From Candidula unifasciata (lineage: Eukaryota > Mollusca > Gastropoda > Stylommatophora > Geomitridae), in contig CAJHNH020000565.1 of the NCBI GenBank assembly GCA_905116865.2, positions 156,608 through 220,607 of the forward strand: a stretch of DNA of 64,000 bases, read 5' to 3'. The notes under the pieces were generated by a model. It was not told the origin of the DNA and searched no databases. It worked only from the letters and a program-made list of their open reading frames with translations. A program made the position numbers and the translations under genes. Below, piece after piece: positions 36,352-47,857 of this stretch; position 1 is the stretch's first letter; every line of letters starts with the position of its first letter.

Positions 36352-36624
36352 TGTACAAGTAAAGTCGAGGACCCTCTTCCACTTCTGCAGGCATGTTGGG
36401 CACAGCTAGTTAGACGTTTTTGTAAAACAATAAAACAATCGGCACTCGGTGGGTGATGTGGTCATCATCGTGCCAGCCGCCTTTACTTCCCTTGACTGTT
36501 CCTGGGACCTGATATCCCTTTGAGGCTGGGTCGACCAAAGGGCTAAAGTAATTTTTGAAACAGAATGTCCGCCTATGTCAGGAAGGAAACCCAGGACCTT
36601 CCCATTCGCGTGCTAGCATCTAGC

Positions 36625-36625
<1 letters not shown>
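36352..36625 (-). mobile_element. SINE family A, minus strand, in duplicated segment copy 1
   Basis: Reverse complement shows GGTCGACCCAGCCTCAAAGG, GAAGTAAAGGCGGCTGGCAC, GATGATGACCACATCACCCA and the GTGCCGATTG block, ending with ACTTTACTTG. Its tRNA-like head stops at GCCGG (36625), where a GGAC tetranucleotide array begins. The second copy at 37738-38036 keeps the complete head. Confidence 0.85.
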
Positions 36626-37193
<568 letters not shown>

Positions 37194-37269
37194 AAGAGAG
37201 TATATTATCCAAACTCTAGCAATATCTAAACGATTTTCTGCCACGAAACCTGAATGACATGATCTTGAA

Positions 37270-37692
37270 ATTTAAGGATTATAACCAAGATAAGGATTAT
37301 TTACACTCTAAGGATTATTCACAATATAAGGAATATTCACAAGATAAGGATTATTCACAATTCAAGGATTATTCACAATATAAGGATTATTCACAAGATA
37401 AGGATTATTCACAAGATAAGGATTATTCACAAGATAAGGATTATTCACAAGATGATAAGGATTGTTCACGAGAGAAGGATTATTCGTAAGATAAGGATTA
37501 TTTACAAGATAAGGATTATTAACAAGATAAGGATTATTAACAAGATAGGGATTATTCCCAAGATAATGATTATTAACGAGATAGGGATTATTCCCAAGAT
37601 AATGATTATTCACAAGATAAGGATTATTCACACAATAAGGATTATTAATAAGATAAGAATTACTCACAAGATAAGGACTATTCACAAGATAA
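37270..37692. repeat. 18-bp minisatellite, copy 2
   Basis: Near-identical to 35855-36296, including the order of variant units. It is about 26 bp shorter overall, since flanks align at offsets of 1414 bp on the left and 1388 bp on the right. Confidence 0.95.
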
Positions 37693-37737
37693 GACACAGA
37701 CACACATACACGCAGCAAAAGACACACATGTATTTTA

Positions 37738-38036
37738 AGTGTAGAAGTAAAGTCGAGGACCCTCTTCCACTTCTGCAGGCATGTTGGGCACAGCTAGTTA
37801 GACGTTTTTGTAAAACAATAAAACAATCGGCACTCGGTGGGTGATGTGGTCATCATCGTGCCAGCCGCCTTTACTTCCCCTGACTGTTCCTGGGACCTGA
37901 TATCCCTTTGAGGCTGGGTCGACCAAAGGGCTAAAGTAATTTTTGAAACAGAATGTCCGCCTATGTCAGGAAGGAAACCCAGGACCTTCCCATTCGCGTG
38001 CCAGCATCTAGCCGCTACACCACGGTGCTCCCCAGT
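37738..38036 (-). mobile_element. SINE family A, minus strand, in duplicated segment copy 2
   Basis: Nearly identical to 36352-36625 but with the tRNA-like head intact to its 5' end (sense GGAGCACCGTGGTGTAGCGG, with a B-box-like GGGTTTCCTTCC further on). The duplicated block therefore ends inside or just after this SINE. A third SINE A copy follows at once. Confidence 0.88.
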
Positions 38037-38045
38037 GGGAAAGTA

Positions 38046-38276
38046 AAGTTCCCCTCTTCCACTTCTTTAGGCGTATTGGGCATGTAGGACTAGACCTATA
38101 TTTGATAAACCAATCGGCACACACACCATCGGCCACCTTATCTTCCCAGAACTTTACTTGCTACCCACACAAGGCTAGGTCGACGTGGGAACCAAAGACA
38201 TTTTTTTTTAAAAGTCCGGCCCTGGAACTACAGATCTGCAGGCGAGAGTAGTCACTAGACCACTGCGGCTCCCCAT
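38046..38276 (-). mobile_element. SINE family A, minus strand
   Basis: Reverse complement contains the CACGTCGACCTAGCCTTGTG region, a GCCGATTGGTTTATCAAATA block, AGGTCTAGTCCTACATGCCC and a GAAGAGGGG 3' end. The head reads GGGGAGCCGCAGTGGTCTAG in the sense direction. It is more diverged than the copy beside it, lacks part of the GATGCTGACCACATC region, and may be the older insertion. Confidence 0.8.
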
Positions 38277-38383
38277 TTCCAAGTGTCTACTGATAAATAG
38301 GGATACCGAGCCGCAAAGAGTGGTACAAAGAGCAACACTGTAGTAAACACTGGGCTAGACAAGTCTGAAAGCAAAGCAATTGT

Positions 38384-38870
38384 CTTGTCTTGTCTTGTCC
38401 ACAATAACCTCACAGCGTAGTGGGGAGTCGCAGTTTTCTATCCTGGGCCAGGTGTGTTGCACGTGTTGTTGTTAGTCCGTGTTGTCTCAGGATCTCTGAT
38501 ATATTGTCTATCCATCGTACTCTCGGTCTGCCTCTTGCTCTAGGGCTGTAGTGCTGTTCGTTGTATGCTCGTAGAGGCAGTTGGTCGGTTTGCATTCGCA
38601 TCAAGTGGCCAAACCACTCTATTTGTTGCTTCTTTATGTATTGCAGGCATGGTGTGGTTCCTACAATTGCTCTAATGTTCTCGTTTCGAACTCTGTCTCT
38701 CCTTGTGACATTGGCAGCCTTACGTAAGCATCTCATTTCGCACGTCGTGATCTTTTTCTCCTGTGCTCTTGTTAGGGACCAGGTTTGGCATTGGTAGCAG
38801 AGGGTTGGTATAAACATGCAATTTATCAGTTGTCGTTTTAGTGCCATAGTGATGCTTGGGTGTTATGGCA
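38384..38870 (-). pseudogene. LINE ORF2 C-terminal fragment with (GACAA)n tail
   Basis: An open minus-strand frame of about 145 codons reads QLINCMFIPTLCYQCQTWSL, then KKITTCEMRCLRKAANVTRR, then QQIEWFGHLMRM, ARGRPRVRWIDNISEILRQH and LAQDRKLRLP. These are the thumb and C-terminal signatures of non-LTR reverse transcriptases: a CYQxxTW-type segment, the MRxLR helix, WFGHLxRM and the RGRPxxRW basic block. Just beyond the stop the minus strand has (ACAAG)n (38384-38401), a tandem 3' tail. It is uninterrupted here, so relatively young, but the catalytic core is missing. The tail unit differs from those of the other LINE fragments, suggesting a separate family. Confidence 0.8.
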
Positions 38871-39039
38871 GTGGGGAGAGTTGGTAAGTTACTGCGTTCG
38901 CCTTTTGCAAAGCAATAACAACATAAAATATAAAAAACGCCTAGGACGTCTAACGGAAACAATGCAGAAAAGGAAGACGCACCAACACAGTGCGGAAGAA
39001 ATCGAGAACCCAGTCGCAAATTATTGAAACAAAAATCAT

Positions 39040-39612
39040 AGCAGTAAACAAACTCCTGAGATAAGGTCTGGTTTACCTGGCAGACTCGAATAGAAACCCC
39101 ATTTGTACCGAATGCGGTACAGAAAATTCAATCGAGTGCTACCTGCCGACCTGCAGAAAAGGCATGGCACAAAGACAAGACATCATAAACTACCATCAAA
39201 GAAGGAACAAGACGATGACTCCAAAAAGCTGCCTGTGTGTAGATTATCAACCAGAGCTTCAAAAACTGATAAAGCAATGAATGTATAAGCAGGATGAGCA
39301 TTAATGAGAATCCCCCATGTGAGTTCCGGGGCCCTATTATAGGGGAAACAATAATAGACCCACTGCCTATCCAAAAGCATGTCGTAAGAGCCGACTAAGC
39401 CGACTAATTGGGAGCTTCCTTTGAAGTCGGAATGCATCTGCTTGAGAGGCAAGGAACCAGCAGTCTGCATATAAATGAGTCAGATCTGTAAAACGGATGC
39501 GCACGCAACACTCAGGTTATAGAACAGGACTGCAGTCCAGCTGTGGACAAACAACAAAAACTTTGCACCGGAGTCTACAGTCGGTGAACGCGAAGAAGAA
39601 GAAGATAAATAA
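39040..39612 (+). repeat. Dispersed repeat C / LINE 3' end with GAA tail
   Basis: At 39085-39215 the plus strand can be read as SNRNPICTECGTENSIECYL followed by PTCRKGMAQRQDIINYHQRR, reminiscent of the degenerate CCHC motif at the end of I/Jockey-type LINE ORF2. From about 39295 the sequence matches repeat C: ATGTCGTAAGAGCCGACTAA, GAGCTTCCTTTGAAGTCGGA and CTGTAAAACGGATGCGCACG. It ends AACGCGAAGAAGAAGAAG. Whether the coding-like part belongs to the same element as repeat C is uncertain, because the copy at 49835 (minus) instead has a tRNA-like head. Confidence 0.55.
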
Positions 39613-40427
39613 GAATAGTGACAGTCTACTACCCAACCAGAGGAGGGAACCACATTGTTGGGATACTGAAATTATGTCCTCCCATGTTCTGTTGTAGCTA
39701 TCCTATTATTGTTCTTCCACATCTGCATGTTCGTGGCGTTCATTACTCTGATCTATCAACTTAAGAACCTATCCAGCCCCCCCCCCCCCCCATTCCTTAC
39801 CTGCATGTCAGTCGCTTGGGGAAGGGTGGGGGGACAAGGTTGTTCCTGGAAAGGACAGTGAGCAGCTTATTAAGCAGCGATGACGCAGTCCGCGCGGTTC
39901 CGTTTGTGTTGGTCAGATTGTGAAGTTCGATGATATACTTTTCCTTAGGTTTTATATCTTTCCAAACCGGGTAGGGGAAAAGGGGAGGGGGAAAAGGGGG
40001 GGGGGGGGAGATAGATTTGACAAAAAATAGCACTCAACGTATAAAAACTCCAACATGGCAACAAATATACAAAATACTAATCAGCAACAAGAATTTACAA
40101 CAGCAAGGAAGGACAATGACGCAGAAGACACACACCAAGAGTAAGCTAGTCGGACTTAAAGCCAGGATCGCCACAGACGTGGACACCATCAAGACAAAAA
40201 CAAGAGAAACCAAGTGCGGCAAAACAAAGGGCCACAAACACACGGAAACAAGCAAAGGAAATAACACAAAGAAAAGAACAACCATCGATACAATTGAAAC
40301 TAGCAGCTTCTTCTCACCAGGTGAATATGATCCCAGCTCCCCCCCCCCTCCCCAACAGAGAAGCAACCATACACGCAAACACACACACACTACACGATTA
40401 AGGACGTCTCTATCAGCAATCTCCTAC
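39613..40427. other. Probable intron side of the GPCR gene; no exon recognised
   Basis: Holds C runs near 39776-39791, a G-rich tract at 39966-40008 and a C run near 40338. The minus strand at 40034-40390 is hydrophobic and open but lacks TM4-TM7 landmarks (no conserved Trp or Pro pattern), and its plus-strand complement is Lys/Thr-rich. I treat both as non-coding. Confidence 0.4.
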
Positions 40428-40996
40428 CTTGTACAGATAGATCCAACCTTTAGGGGCAGACAAATGGCCAGGCACCGCTCTACTGTCATGGCCACCAGCA
40501 ACCAATTGGCGAAATGGGCAGCAAAAGAGCCGAGAAAAATCAGTGCCGAGCATCCCTCATCCCCGAGCCGGGCGTCGAACTTGGTTAGAATAAAGAAGGC
40601 AAACTTAAACAACAGGCACATGTTGTCCACAAAGGCAACTGCCGCCACGTAGACGGTAGGCGAGGAGACCGGTTTCATGCGCAGGATTGTAATGAAACTA
40701 ACAATGTTACCAGGAAACCCAAAGGCGAACACCACCCAGAGGTAGTAGTTGTTGATGGCGTGGGCCACCTTGAAGATGGTGTACTGTTTCAGCGATATGA
40801 AGGGGTTCACTGTGGTGGCCGAAGTGTTAGAGGTGTCGGTCATGTTGTAGAACGCCCCTGCTGTACTGGTGTCTGAGAATTCTTGTTCGAAGATTGGTGA
40901 CTCCCAACTGGGTGACGTCATATTGGTAAACATGCCCACAATGCTTGTGACGTCAGTTGTCAGAAACTGGTCAGAGAAATTGAGTGTAGACGTCAT
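40428..40996 (-). CDS. Rhodopsin-family neuropeptide-type GPCR, first coding exon (partial)
   Basis: This is the only convincing host gene piece. It encodes an extracellular N-terminus and the first three membrane helices of a class A G-protein-coupled receptor. Residues 1-80 have four N-glycosylation sequons (N6, N25, N51, N57). TM1 is about 82-106 with GFPGNIVSF, followed by the loop RMKPVSS. TM2 is about 113-137 with the conserved Asp (AFVDN, D124). C149 is the usual disulphide Cys before TM3, and TM3 (about 150-173) ends ERC at 173-175 in place of DRY. The frame stops after SICTR, but CAAG|GTAGGA there is a plausible splice donor (exon end at 40428), which explains the missing TM4-7. The start is the first ATG of the open frame and precedes the sequons. 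The GFPGN...RMKP style is typical of lophotrochozoan peptide receptors; the ligand is unknown. No continuation exon was found downstream. A retro-fragment is possible but less likely. Confidence 0.82.
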
Positions 40997-41384
40997 CTTG
41001 AATAGTCACACGTAAAAATGTGTTTGTGTTTTACCAGGAACTGCTAATTTGTTCTTTCTTTATGGTTCTTTTTTCAATCCTAGGGTATTTGTTATTTGTC
41101 TCCGAATACTTTGTTTTGGACACTGCGGAACTGATGATACAACAAAAACAAATGGCCTAGTATTATTTATAAGTAATGAACATGATCTAATTGATGACTG
41201 TTCTCACATCTGTAGATTTTAGTTACTCATGTCAATAAATTTGTTTGTGGCTACTGTAGAATTGCTGCAACTCACTTGGCTGGCCGCTCAAAACGAGGAC
41301 GGCACACGTATGGGAATGTACCAGGTGCTGTGGTGCTGGACCGTAACTCCTTACCTCTATTCTACATACTGTAAATCTGTAAAT

Positions 41385-41830
41385 AAAAAAAATATACAAA
41401 TGCGTCTATAGTAAAAAATAAACATAATGATATACAGATGTGTTTATTGTCAATAATCAACATGGTGAAAAACAGATGTGTTTACTGTCACTAATGAACA
41501 TGATGATATACAGATGTGTTTACTGTCAATAATCAACATGATGATATACAAGTGTGTTTAATGTCAATAATAAACATGATGATATACAGACGTGTTTACT
41601 GTCACTAATCAACATGATGATATACAAGTGTGTTTAATGTCAATAATAAACATGATGATATACAGACGTGTTTACTGTCACTAATCAACATGATGGTATA
41701 CAAGTGTGTTTAATGTCAATAATAAACACGATGATATACAGATGTGTTTACTGTCAATAATCAACATGATGATATACAAGTGTGTTTAATGTCAATAATA
41801 AACATGATGATATACAGACGTGTGTATCGT
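41385..41830. repeat. 38-bp minisatellite, about 12 copies in alternating types
   Basis: Units contain AACATGATGATATACAGATG, then tgtttactgtcaataatc. Two types alternate: ACAGATGTGTTTACTGTCA and ACAAGTGTGTTTAATGTCA. The alternation gives a two-unit period of about 76 bp in the middle of the array. Confidence 0.92.
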
Positions 41831-42134
41831 CAACAATCAACAGGATCTGCTGGCACGACGGTGTTATTTCACAGAAACAACAATTCAGATTATAATTTAA
41901 TTTTGAAGAAAAAAATCATGTGGATACTATACACAACATACACATATCCGGGCATCTCCGGAAGAAAGATAGACCATAATGCAACAGTGACGGAGGCTGA
42001 GCGGCAGTCAATGTTAGGAAACCATCAAACGATTGGAGAAATGACAGATACCTGGTGTAACTGATCAGTATCAACAGTGTCAGTCGATGCCTCTGTTTTC
42101 ATCCGTTGGGAGATCTCATCCATACTCAGCTGGC
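41831..42134. other. No gene seen
   Basis: About 300 bp of apparently unique sequence between two minisatellites, with no motif recognised. Confidence 0.45.
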
Positions 42135-42325
42135 AGTGTGCTCACAGAATATCTCCTGCCACCTGTTCAAGGTTGAGTCGAAAATATCTCCTGCCACCTA
42201 TTCAAGGTTGAGTCGAGAATATCTCCTGCCACCTGTTCAAGGCTGAGTCGAGAATATCTTCTGCCACCTGTTCAAGGCTGAGTCGAGAATATCTCCTGCC
42301 ACCTGTTCAAGGCTGAGTCGACATT
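42135..42325. repeat. 35-bp minisatellite, about 5 copies
   Basis: Units GAGAATATCTCCTGCCACCT plus gttcaaggctgagtc repeat every 35 bp between about 42142 and 42320. Confidence 0.93.
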
Positions 42326-43993
42326 AAAGACCACTTGCAGTAAAACTTAGATAATACGAATTCCCTCTAGACACCTGATACGGTAAAAAGATTCAGTGAA
42401 GAAGTGAAGGACTAAGTAAGTAATCAAAAAATGTTTGGATTTTCCCTCCACCCGAAGCGGTAAAAGAGAAGGTTAAGAAGTGAAGAAGCGAAGAATACGA
42501 CCCCTCTCGACATCCGAAGAGGTAAAGAAGGAAGCTGAATGTTGAATTAAGAATTAGTAATCGACATCATAGCACTCGAGACACTCCCACAAGCGCTCCG
42601 TCCATATCTATATCAGAGTTCTAATTCCGACGGCACTTGTCACTGTCGTGACTGTATATTAGTATCGCCTTCCTCTGAGTGTTGAGCGTCGGCCAGACCT
42701 CCGGTAAACTTGCAACAGCGCCATTCTCCTCAAACCGTAAAAATCTATCTGCTCATCCGCACTGTTCAGTCGCTCCCTAAAGGCAATCATAACATCTTTA
42801 TCCTAATATTACTTTAAACCAAATTGATTTAAATGTTACCAGTCCTTCTCCCAGACAAAGCCACTGCGCTTTGTTTAAAATTACCTAACACTACGTAATA
42901 CAGCCCGCTGGTTCAGACTAGGGATGTGAGGTTGGATTCTCATGCCAGTGTCAGAATGTTATCTCCTGACCACACTGTAGAGGCCAGCGAACGGGGAACT
43001 TAGCATCACACCTGAGCTGGACCGTAGGTCATAAAGATTACCTAACACGAGTTGAGCGGACTCTAGACATTGAGGCGACGAGAAGTTTAAAGTTTAACAC
43101 GTCAGTGTAATTCTGGGGAGAACAGGTGTTTGGCAATTAGGAATGTTTTATCTTGGTCAAGGTCGTACTGTAGGCCGTTCACTGTGAGTGACAGGTCACT
43201 GGTTAGCCAAGTTGATCTGATAGTTACCTCAGGGGCGGGGCTTAAGTCATCATCTTGAGGGTTGGGCAGAACCCAGTATAGGGAGGATTTTAATTTGGAC
43301 AATAGATTGATACTTATACTGCGGGCATCGTAGATTTACCCCATAGTGCCGCCAGCAGGCCACAGACTCAGACCTACCGTTGAAAAGTATTTTCTCCCTG
43401 GTTGAGTCGTGTTCGGCATTTGCTGGAAAGTTCCCAGGTGAATATTTATTTTAATCTTGTATACATAGGTTAGGGAGTTAAGCTTAGTCTATACTACCTT
43501 TTCTAATTTGTCTGCACATTCTGCTTGAAATAGTTCTTTGTGAGTATTCAGTATCTCAAGTTAGGGAACTGCTAAACTATTCCTATTTCTTGTATGTTTG
43601 TGTCACATGTTTTTCAGTGTGTTTTCATGTGTATAAAATAAGATGTGAACAATGACATTTGCTATAATGAAATGTAATTATATTGTTTCCATGATCAGCC
43701 AAAATATGTGCAGGGATGCTGCTACGTTTTGTGTGCCCACCATGTGCACACTTAATGTGTTCACCTAAACAGGGGATTTATAACCCCATGGAAAGAATGA
43801 TGGTTTTACAGTATTTACTGTCACTGAAAGATAATATTCAGGACAGCATGCACATATAAAATGGTTGGAGTTTCAGCACATAACCTGCCCCACGTGTTGA
43901 TGTAAAAACAATGATTGGAAGTCTGAGTGAAGACGGACAACAGACTTAGAAAGTCAACTATCATGACATAGCATTTGAGGGAAGGCAGGATAT
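42326..43993. other. No gene seen
   Basis: About 1.7 kb of apparently unique sequence. No domain, tRNA-like structure or element boundary could be supported. Confidence 0.45.
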
Positions 43994-44583
43994 GTGACGC
44001 CCATGTAAGACAAAAGACCTTCAGACTAGACTGGAGAGGATGTGGAATATGAGGAGTGATGGGATATATTTTATTATTCTATGTTATATTAATTGATACA
44101 TGTATTCTTAGTGTAAGTCAAGATACTACACGTATGTGTTTTGTTTCCATGATTACAGCTCCCATGTGACGATCAGTCCATGAAAGAGACTACATTGTGT
44201 TAGACTCGGCCAGCTGGGAACGAGGTGGGGGCGAGGAGGAGAAACAAGCAGGGAAGAAGCTGGAAGAGGAGGAAGAGCTTGACAGTGCTCACGGCTGTCA
44301 GAGGTTCTATGAAAGTTATGTTCATAAATTGTTCATACTTTATCACCTTCATCACACCACTCTAATCCCAGGTGCTGTTCTCGCGATGAAACAACCCATT
44401 ACTATCATAACTTTAGCTAGTCACTGTTTGTGTAAACACAACAAACTGGGTATGTCAATTAACTGATTGTTAGAAAATAAAGCTGTATGTCAAGTTTTAT
44501 ACTACATCGTTTGTTAAATTCCAAGTGTATTCAATCTTACCTGTTTTCTAAACTGATAGATAGAAGTACATTTGGTGGGGGCT
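43994..44583 (+). mobile_element. Probable 5' LTR with primer-binding site
   Basis: A 577-bp stretch begins TGTGACGCCCATG (43994) and ends GAAGTACA (44570), giving the TG...CA and TGT...ACA termini expected of a long terminal repeat. An AATAAA signal lies at about 44477. Directly after the end comes TTTGGTGGGGGCTC, in which TGGGGGCTC matches nine bases complementary to a tRNA-Pro 3' end, as in primer-binding sites of proline-primed retroelements. No gag or pol frame follows; the sequence turns AT-rich. I infer the 5' remnant of an LTR retrotransposon, truncated just inside. A second LTR was not found in the window, so the boundaries rest on terminal motifs only. Confidence 0.45.
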
Positions 44584-44994
44584 CAAATAATATAATAATT
44601 CTTTAATTATTCATAATTACACCAGGAGAAGGTAGATGACGGAGGAATCATTTGCCCTGTCTAATAATTCATTAAGTATAATGCTATAGACATCTAAAAT
44701 TCCTTGCCTTCTCTTGTGGGTACCAAGTTCAGCTAATGTTAATGTACTTAACGAGCCAATATGGCTGTTTTCTTGGGTATCCAGGAATTTATCTGAGAGC
44801 AACATAGCTCAGATTTTAGTTCGGTTAATCTGGTGGAAGGAATGTGTTGAGAGGAACATCCCTACTCAACTTATAAACATTTAAACCACCCGTCACGTCA
44901 CACCCTTAGCTCTACCTAAGGCTGCATGCAGGAGGTGATTCTTGTCTGCAGCAAGAAGAACGTCTGTTGTATGCTACTATTTAAAAAAAAAGCA
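44584..44994. other. No gene seen
   Basis: About 410 bp between the LTR-like segment and a SINE fragment. A 62-codon minus frame has no recognisable content. Confidence 0.45.
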
Positions 44995-45122
44995 TGGAAA
45001 AAACAAGGCAGCCGGCGCGATGCTAACCGCAACACCCACCGAATATCGCTTGGTCTATCAAACAAAGGTCTAGCCCTATATGCCAAAAAATTTTGAGGGC
45101 GTGAAAAAAAGTCCTTTACTTA
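44995..45122 (+). mobile_element. SINE family A, 3' fragment
   Basis: Retains GCAGCCGGCGCGATGCTAAC, CACCCACCGAATATCG, TTGGTCTATCAAACAAAGGT, CTAGCCCTATATGCC and a GTCCTTTACTTACA end. The tRNA-like head and the GGTCGACCC region are missing, so the copy is 5'-truncated. Confidence 0.82.
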
Positions 45123-45299
45123 CACTTCAGTGATAGAACTAATCATTACTAGTTTGTTATCTAAAAAAATAATAACTTGTTACCATGAAAAAAAAACCCA
45201 CATTCCGAGATCAAAGAAAAACTGCAGTACTTGAACACCTTTACCGTGATGAAATAAAAACAAATCATGTATTCAAAATTAATTTTGTCTTGCCAAAAT

Positions 45300-46940
45300 A
45301 CCGGTCACAGAATGTAGCCTTCTAGTCACACGTGCCCAACAGCTGTCACTCTTGTGTTCTACAGCCCGTTAGAAGAAACACACAGAATGTAACGTTCTAG
45401 TTACACGTGGCCAACAGCTGTCACTCTTGTGTTCTAGTGCCCGTTAGAAGAAGCACACAGAATGTAACGTTCTATTTACACGTGCCCAACAGCTGTCACT
45501 CTTGTGTTCTACTGCCCGCTAGAAGAAACACACAGAATGTAACGTTCTAGTACACGTGGCCAACAGCTGTCACTCTTGTGTTCTACTGCCCATTAGAAGA
45601 AACACACAGAATGTAACGTTCTAGTACACGTGGCCAACAGCTGTCACTCTTGTGTTCTAGTGCCCGTTAGAAGAAACACACAGAATGTAACGTTCTAGTT
45701 ACACGTGGCCAACAGCTGTCACTCTTGTGTTCTAGTGCCCGTTAGAAGAAACACACAGAATGTAACGTTCTAGTTACACGTGGCCAACAGCTGTCACTCT
45801 TGTGTTCAACAGCCCGTTAGAAGAAACACACAGAATGTAACGTTCTAGTCACACGTGCCCAACAGCTGTCACTCTTGTGTTCTAGTGCCCGTTAGGAGAA
45901 ACACACAGAATGTAACGTTCTAGTCACACGTGCCCAACAGCTGTCACTCTTGTGTTCTAGTGCCCGTTAGAAGAAACACACAGAATGTAACGTTCTAGTA
46001 CACGTGGCCAACAGCTGTCACTCTTGTGTTCTAGTGCCCGTTAGAAGAAACACACAGAATGTAGCGTTATAGTTACACGTGGCCAACAGCTGTCACTCTT
46101 ATATTCTACTGCCCGTTAGAAGAAACACACAGAATGTAGCGTTATAGTTACACGTGGCCAACAACTGTCACTCTTATATTCTACTGCCCGTTAGAAGAAA
46201 CACACAGAATGTAGCGTTATAGTTACACGTGGCCAACAGCTGTCACTCCTGTGTTCTACTGCCCGTTAGAAGAAACACACAGAATGTAACGTTCTAGTTA
46301 CACGTGGCCAACAGCTGTCACTCTTGTGTTCTACTGCCCGTTAGAAGAAGACCATAGAATGTAGTCTAGTCACACGTGCCCAACAGCTGTCACTCTTGTG
46401 TTCTACTGCCCGCTAGAAGAAACACACAGAATGTAACGTTCTAGTCACACGTGCCCAACAGCTGTCACTCTTGTGTTCTACTGCCCGTTAGAAGAAACAC
46501 GCAGAATGTAACGTTCTAGTTACACGTGGCCAACAGCTGTCACTTTTGTGTTCTACTGCCCGTTAGAAGAAATACACAGAATGTAACGTTCTAGTACACG
46601 TGGCCAACAGCTGTCACTCTTGTGTTCTAGTGCCCGTTAGAAGAAACACACAGAATGTAACGTTCTAGTTACACGTGGCCAACAGCTGTCACTTTTGTGT
46701 TCTACTGCCCGTTAGAAGAAATACACAGAATGTAACGTTCTAGTACACGTGGCCAACAGCTGTCACTCTTGTGTTCTAGTGCCCGTTAGAAGAAACACAC
46801 AGAATGTAACGTTCTAGTACACGTGGCCAACAACTGTCACTCTTGTGTTCTAGTGCCCGTTAGAAGAAACACACAGAATGTAACGTTCTAGTTACACGTG
46901 CCCAACAACTGTCACTCTTGTGTTCTACTGCCCGTTAGAA
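45300..46940. repeat. 75-bp minisatellite, about 22 copies
   Basis: The unit includes CACAGAATGTAACGTTCTAG, TTACACGTGGCCAACAGCTG, TCACTCTTGTGTTCTAGTGC and ccgttagaagaaaca, 75 bp (73 where TTACACG is TACACG). Variants include GTGCCCAAC, ATTCTACTG and AACAACTG. Most units carry CACGTG and CAGCTG separated by 5 bp, plus AACGTT. No long frame results. Confidence 0.95.
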
Positions 46941-47857
46941 AAAGACCAACAAATTTGCAGTGCTGCCCCAGGAGTGACAGAACGTGGGAGCTCAGGCAAC
47001 TTAAGAACACCCCCCCCCCCCCCGCCCTAATTTTCAAGAGGGAAAGGCTAACGGAAAGTTCCACTGCCTCACTTTGCAGAAAGTTTCAGCCTGAAAGCTC
47101 TGGTGATAGATCCAGGCAAAAGAATAGTCTAGTCTGGTTCGATATGGTTCATATGGGCGTATTAAGGAAAAAGAAGCAAATACAGAAGTGTGAAGAGAAC
47201 AGGGATAGAACGTATGTTGCTGACAATCGAAGGCAGGCGAGCAAGAGACATATAAAGATACAATTTGAAGGATGAGGCCAAGAGATGTAAGAATAGCATT
47301 CTCATAGAGTGTACACCTGAGAGGAAAACAAGGTATTGGAGATCTGTTGCAGCAAACCTTAATAGTGATGATGGGCTGATTTGAACGCCTATACTCCAGT
47401 GGAATGGTGTGGCGGAAAAAATGCGGAATAAGACTAAAAAGAAGCTACGTAACAACACTTTAGACATCACATGTGTATTCAGATTAAATTTTAACGATCA
47501 TCTCACCCGATTTCCAACTTCCTCTGCGTGGTCATTCATGTGTGACAGTTAGTATCTGATATCTGATATATGCAATCAGTAAATATCACTACAGGCATTG
47601 TCAGACATGATGATAGTTGTGTCGACGTCATTGACTGTTCATCTCCAGAGCCCTTGGGGTGAGTGAATGTCAACCCTGAAAGGAAATGCGAGGTTCTTCT
47701 GCAGATTGATGCAGATGCTACTGTAGGCGCCACATCGCTGTCTGCTCACAACTGTGGCATCTGGGGAAGAAACGATCAAGTTAGCATTTGTCTTTTTTCT
47801 CTCACAGAACCTGACAATATTCCGTACATGTATATGTTGTGTATAGTATCTACATGA
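46941..47857. other. No gene seen; C run at about 47010
   Basis: A C-rich run lies near 47009-47025. Frames of 60-125 codons on both strands show no motif. No element end recognised. Confidence 0.45.

Noticed and set aside
40034..40390. Hydrophobic minus frame as TM4-TM7 of the GPCR
   Set aside because: It has no conserved TM4 Trp, TM5 or TM6 Pro, or NPxxY motif. It is more likely intron sequence that happens to be T-rich on this strand.
40017..40652. 211-codon plus-strand frame overlapping the GPCR exon
   Set aside because: Its second half is the complement of the GPCR exon and its first half is Lys/Thr-rich low complexity. No domain.
42895..42960. tRNA-like segment (GGTTGGATTCTC) as another SINE head
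   Set aside because: Only a weak B-box resemblance, with no A box at the right distance and no family match.
44197..44466. Acidic 89-codon frame as a gene with AATAAA downstream
   Set aside because: It lies within the LTR-like segment, where AATAAA is expected as the LTR polyadenylation signal. No domain recognised.
47162..47470. 102-codon hydrophobic minus frame
   Set aside because: No motif on either strand and no neighbouring exons. Probably chance.
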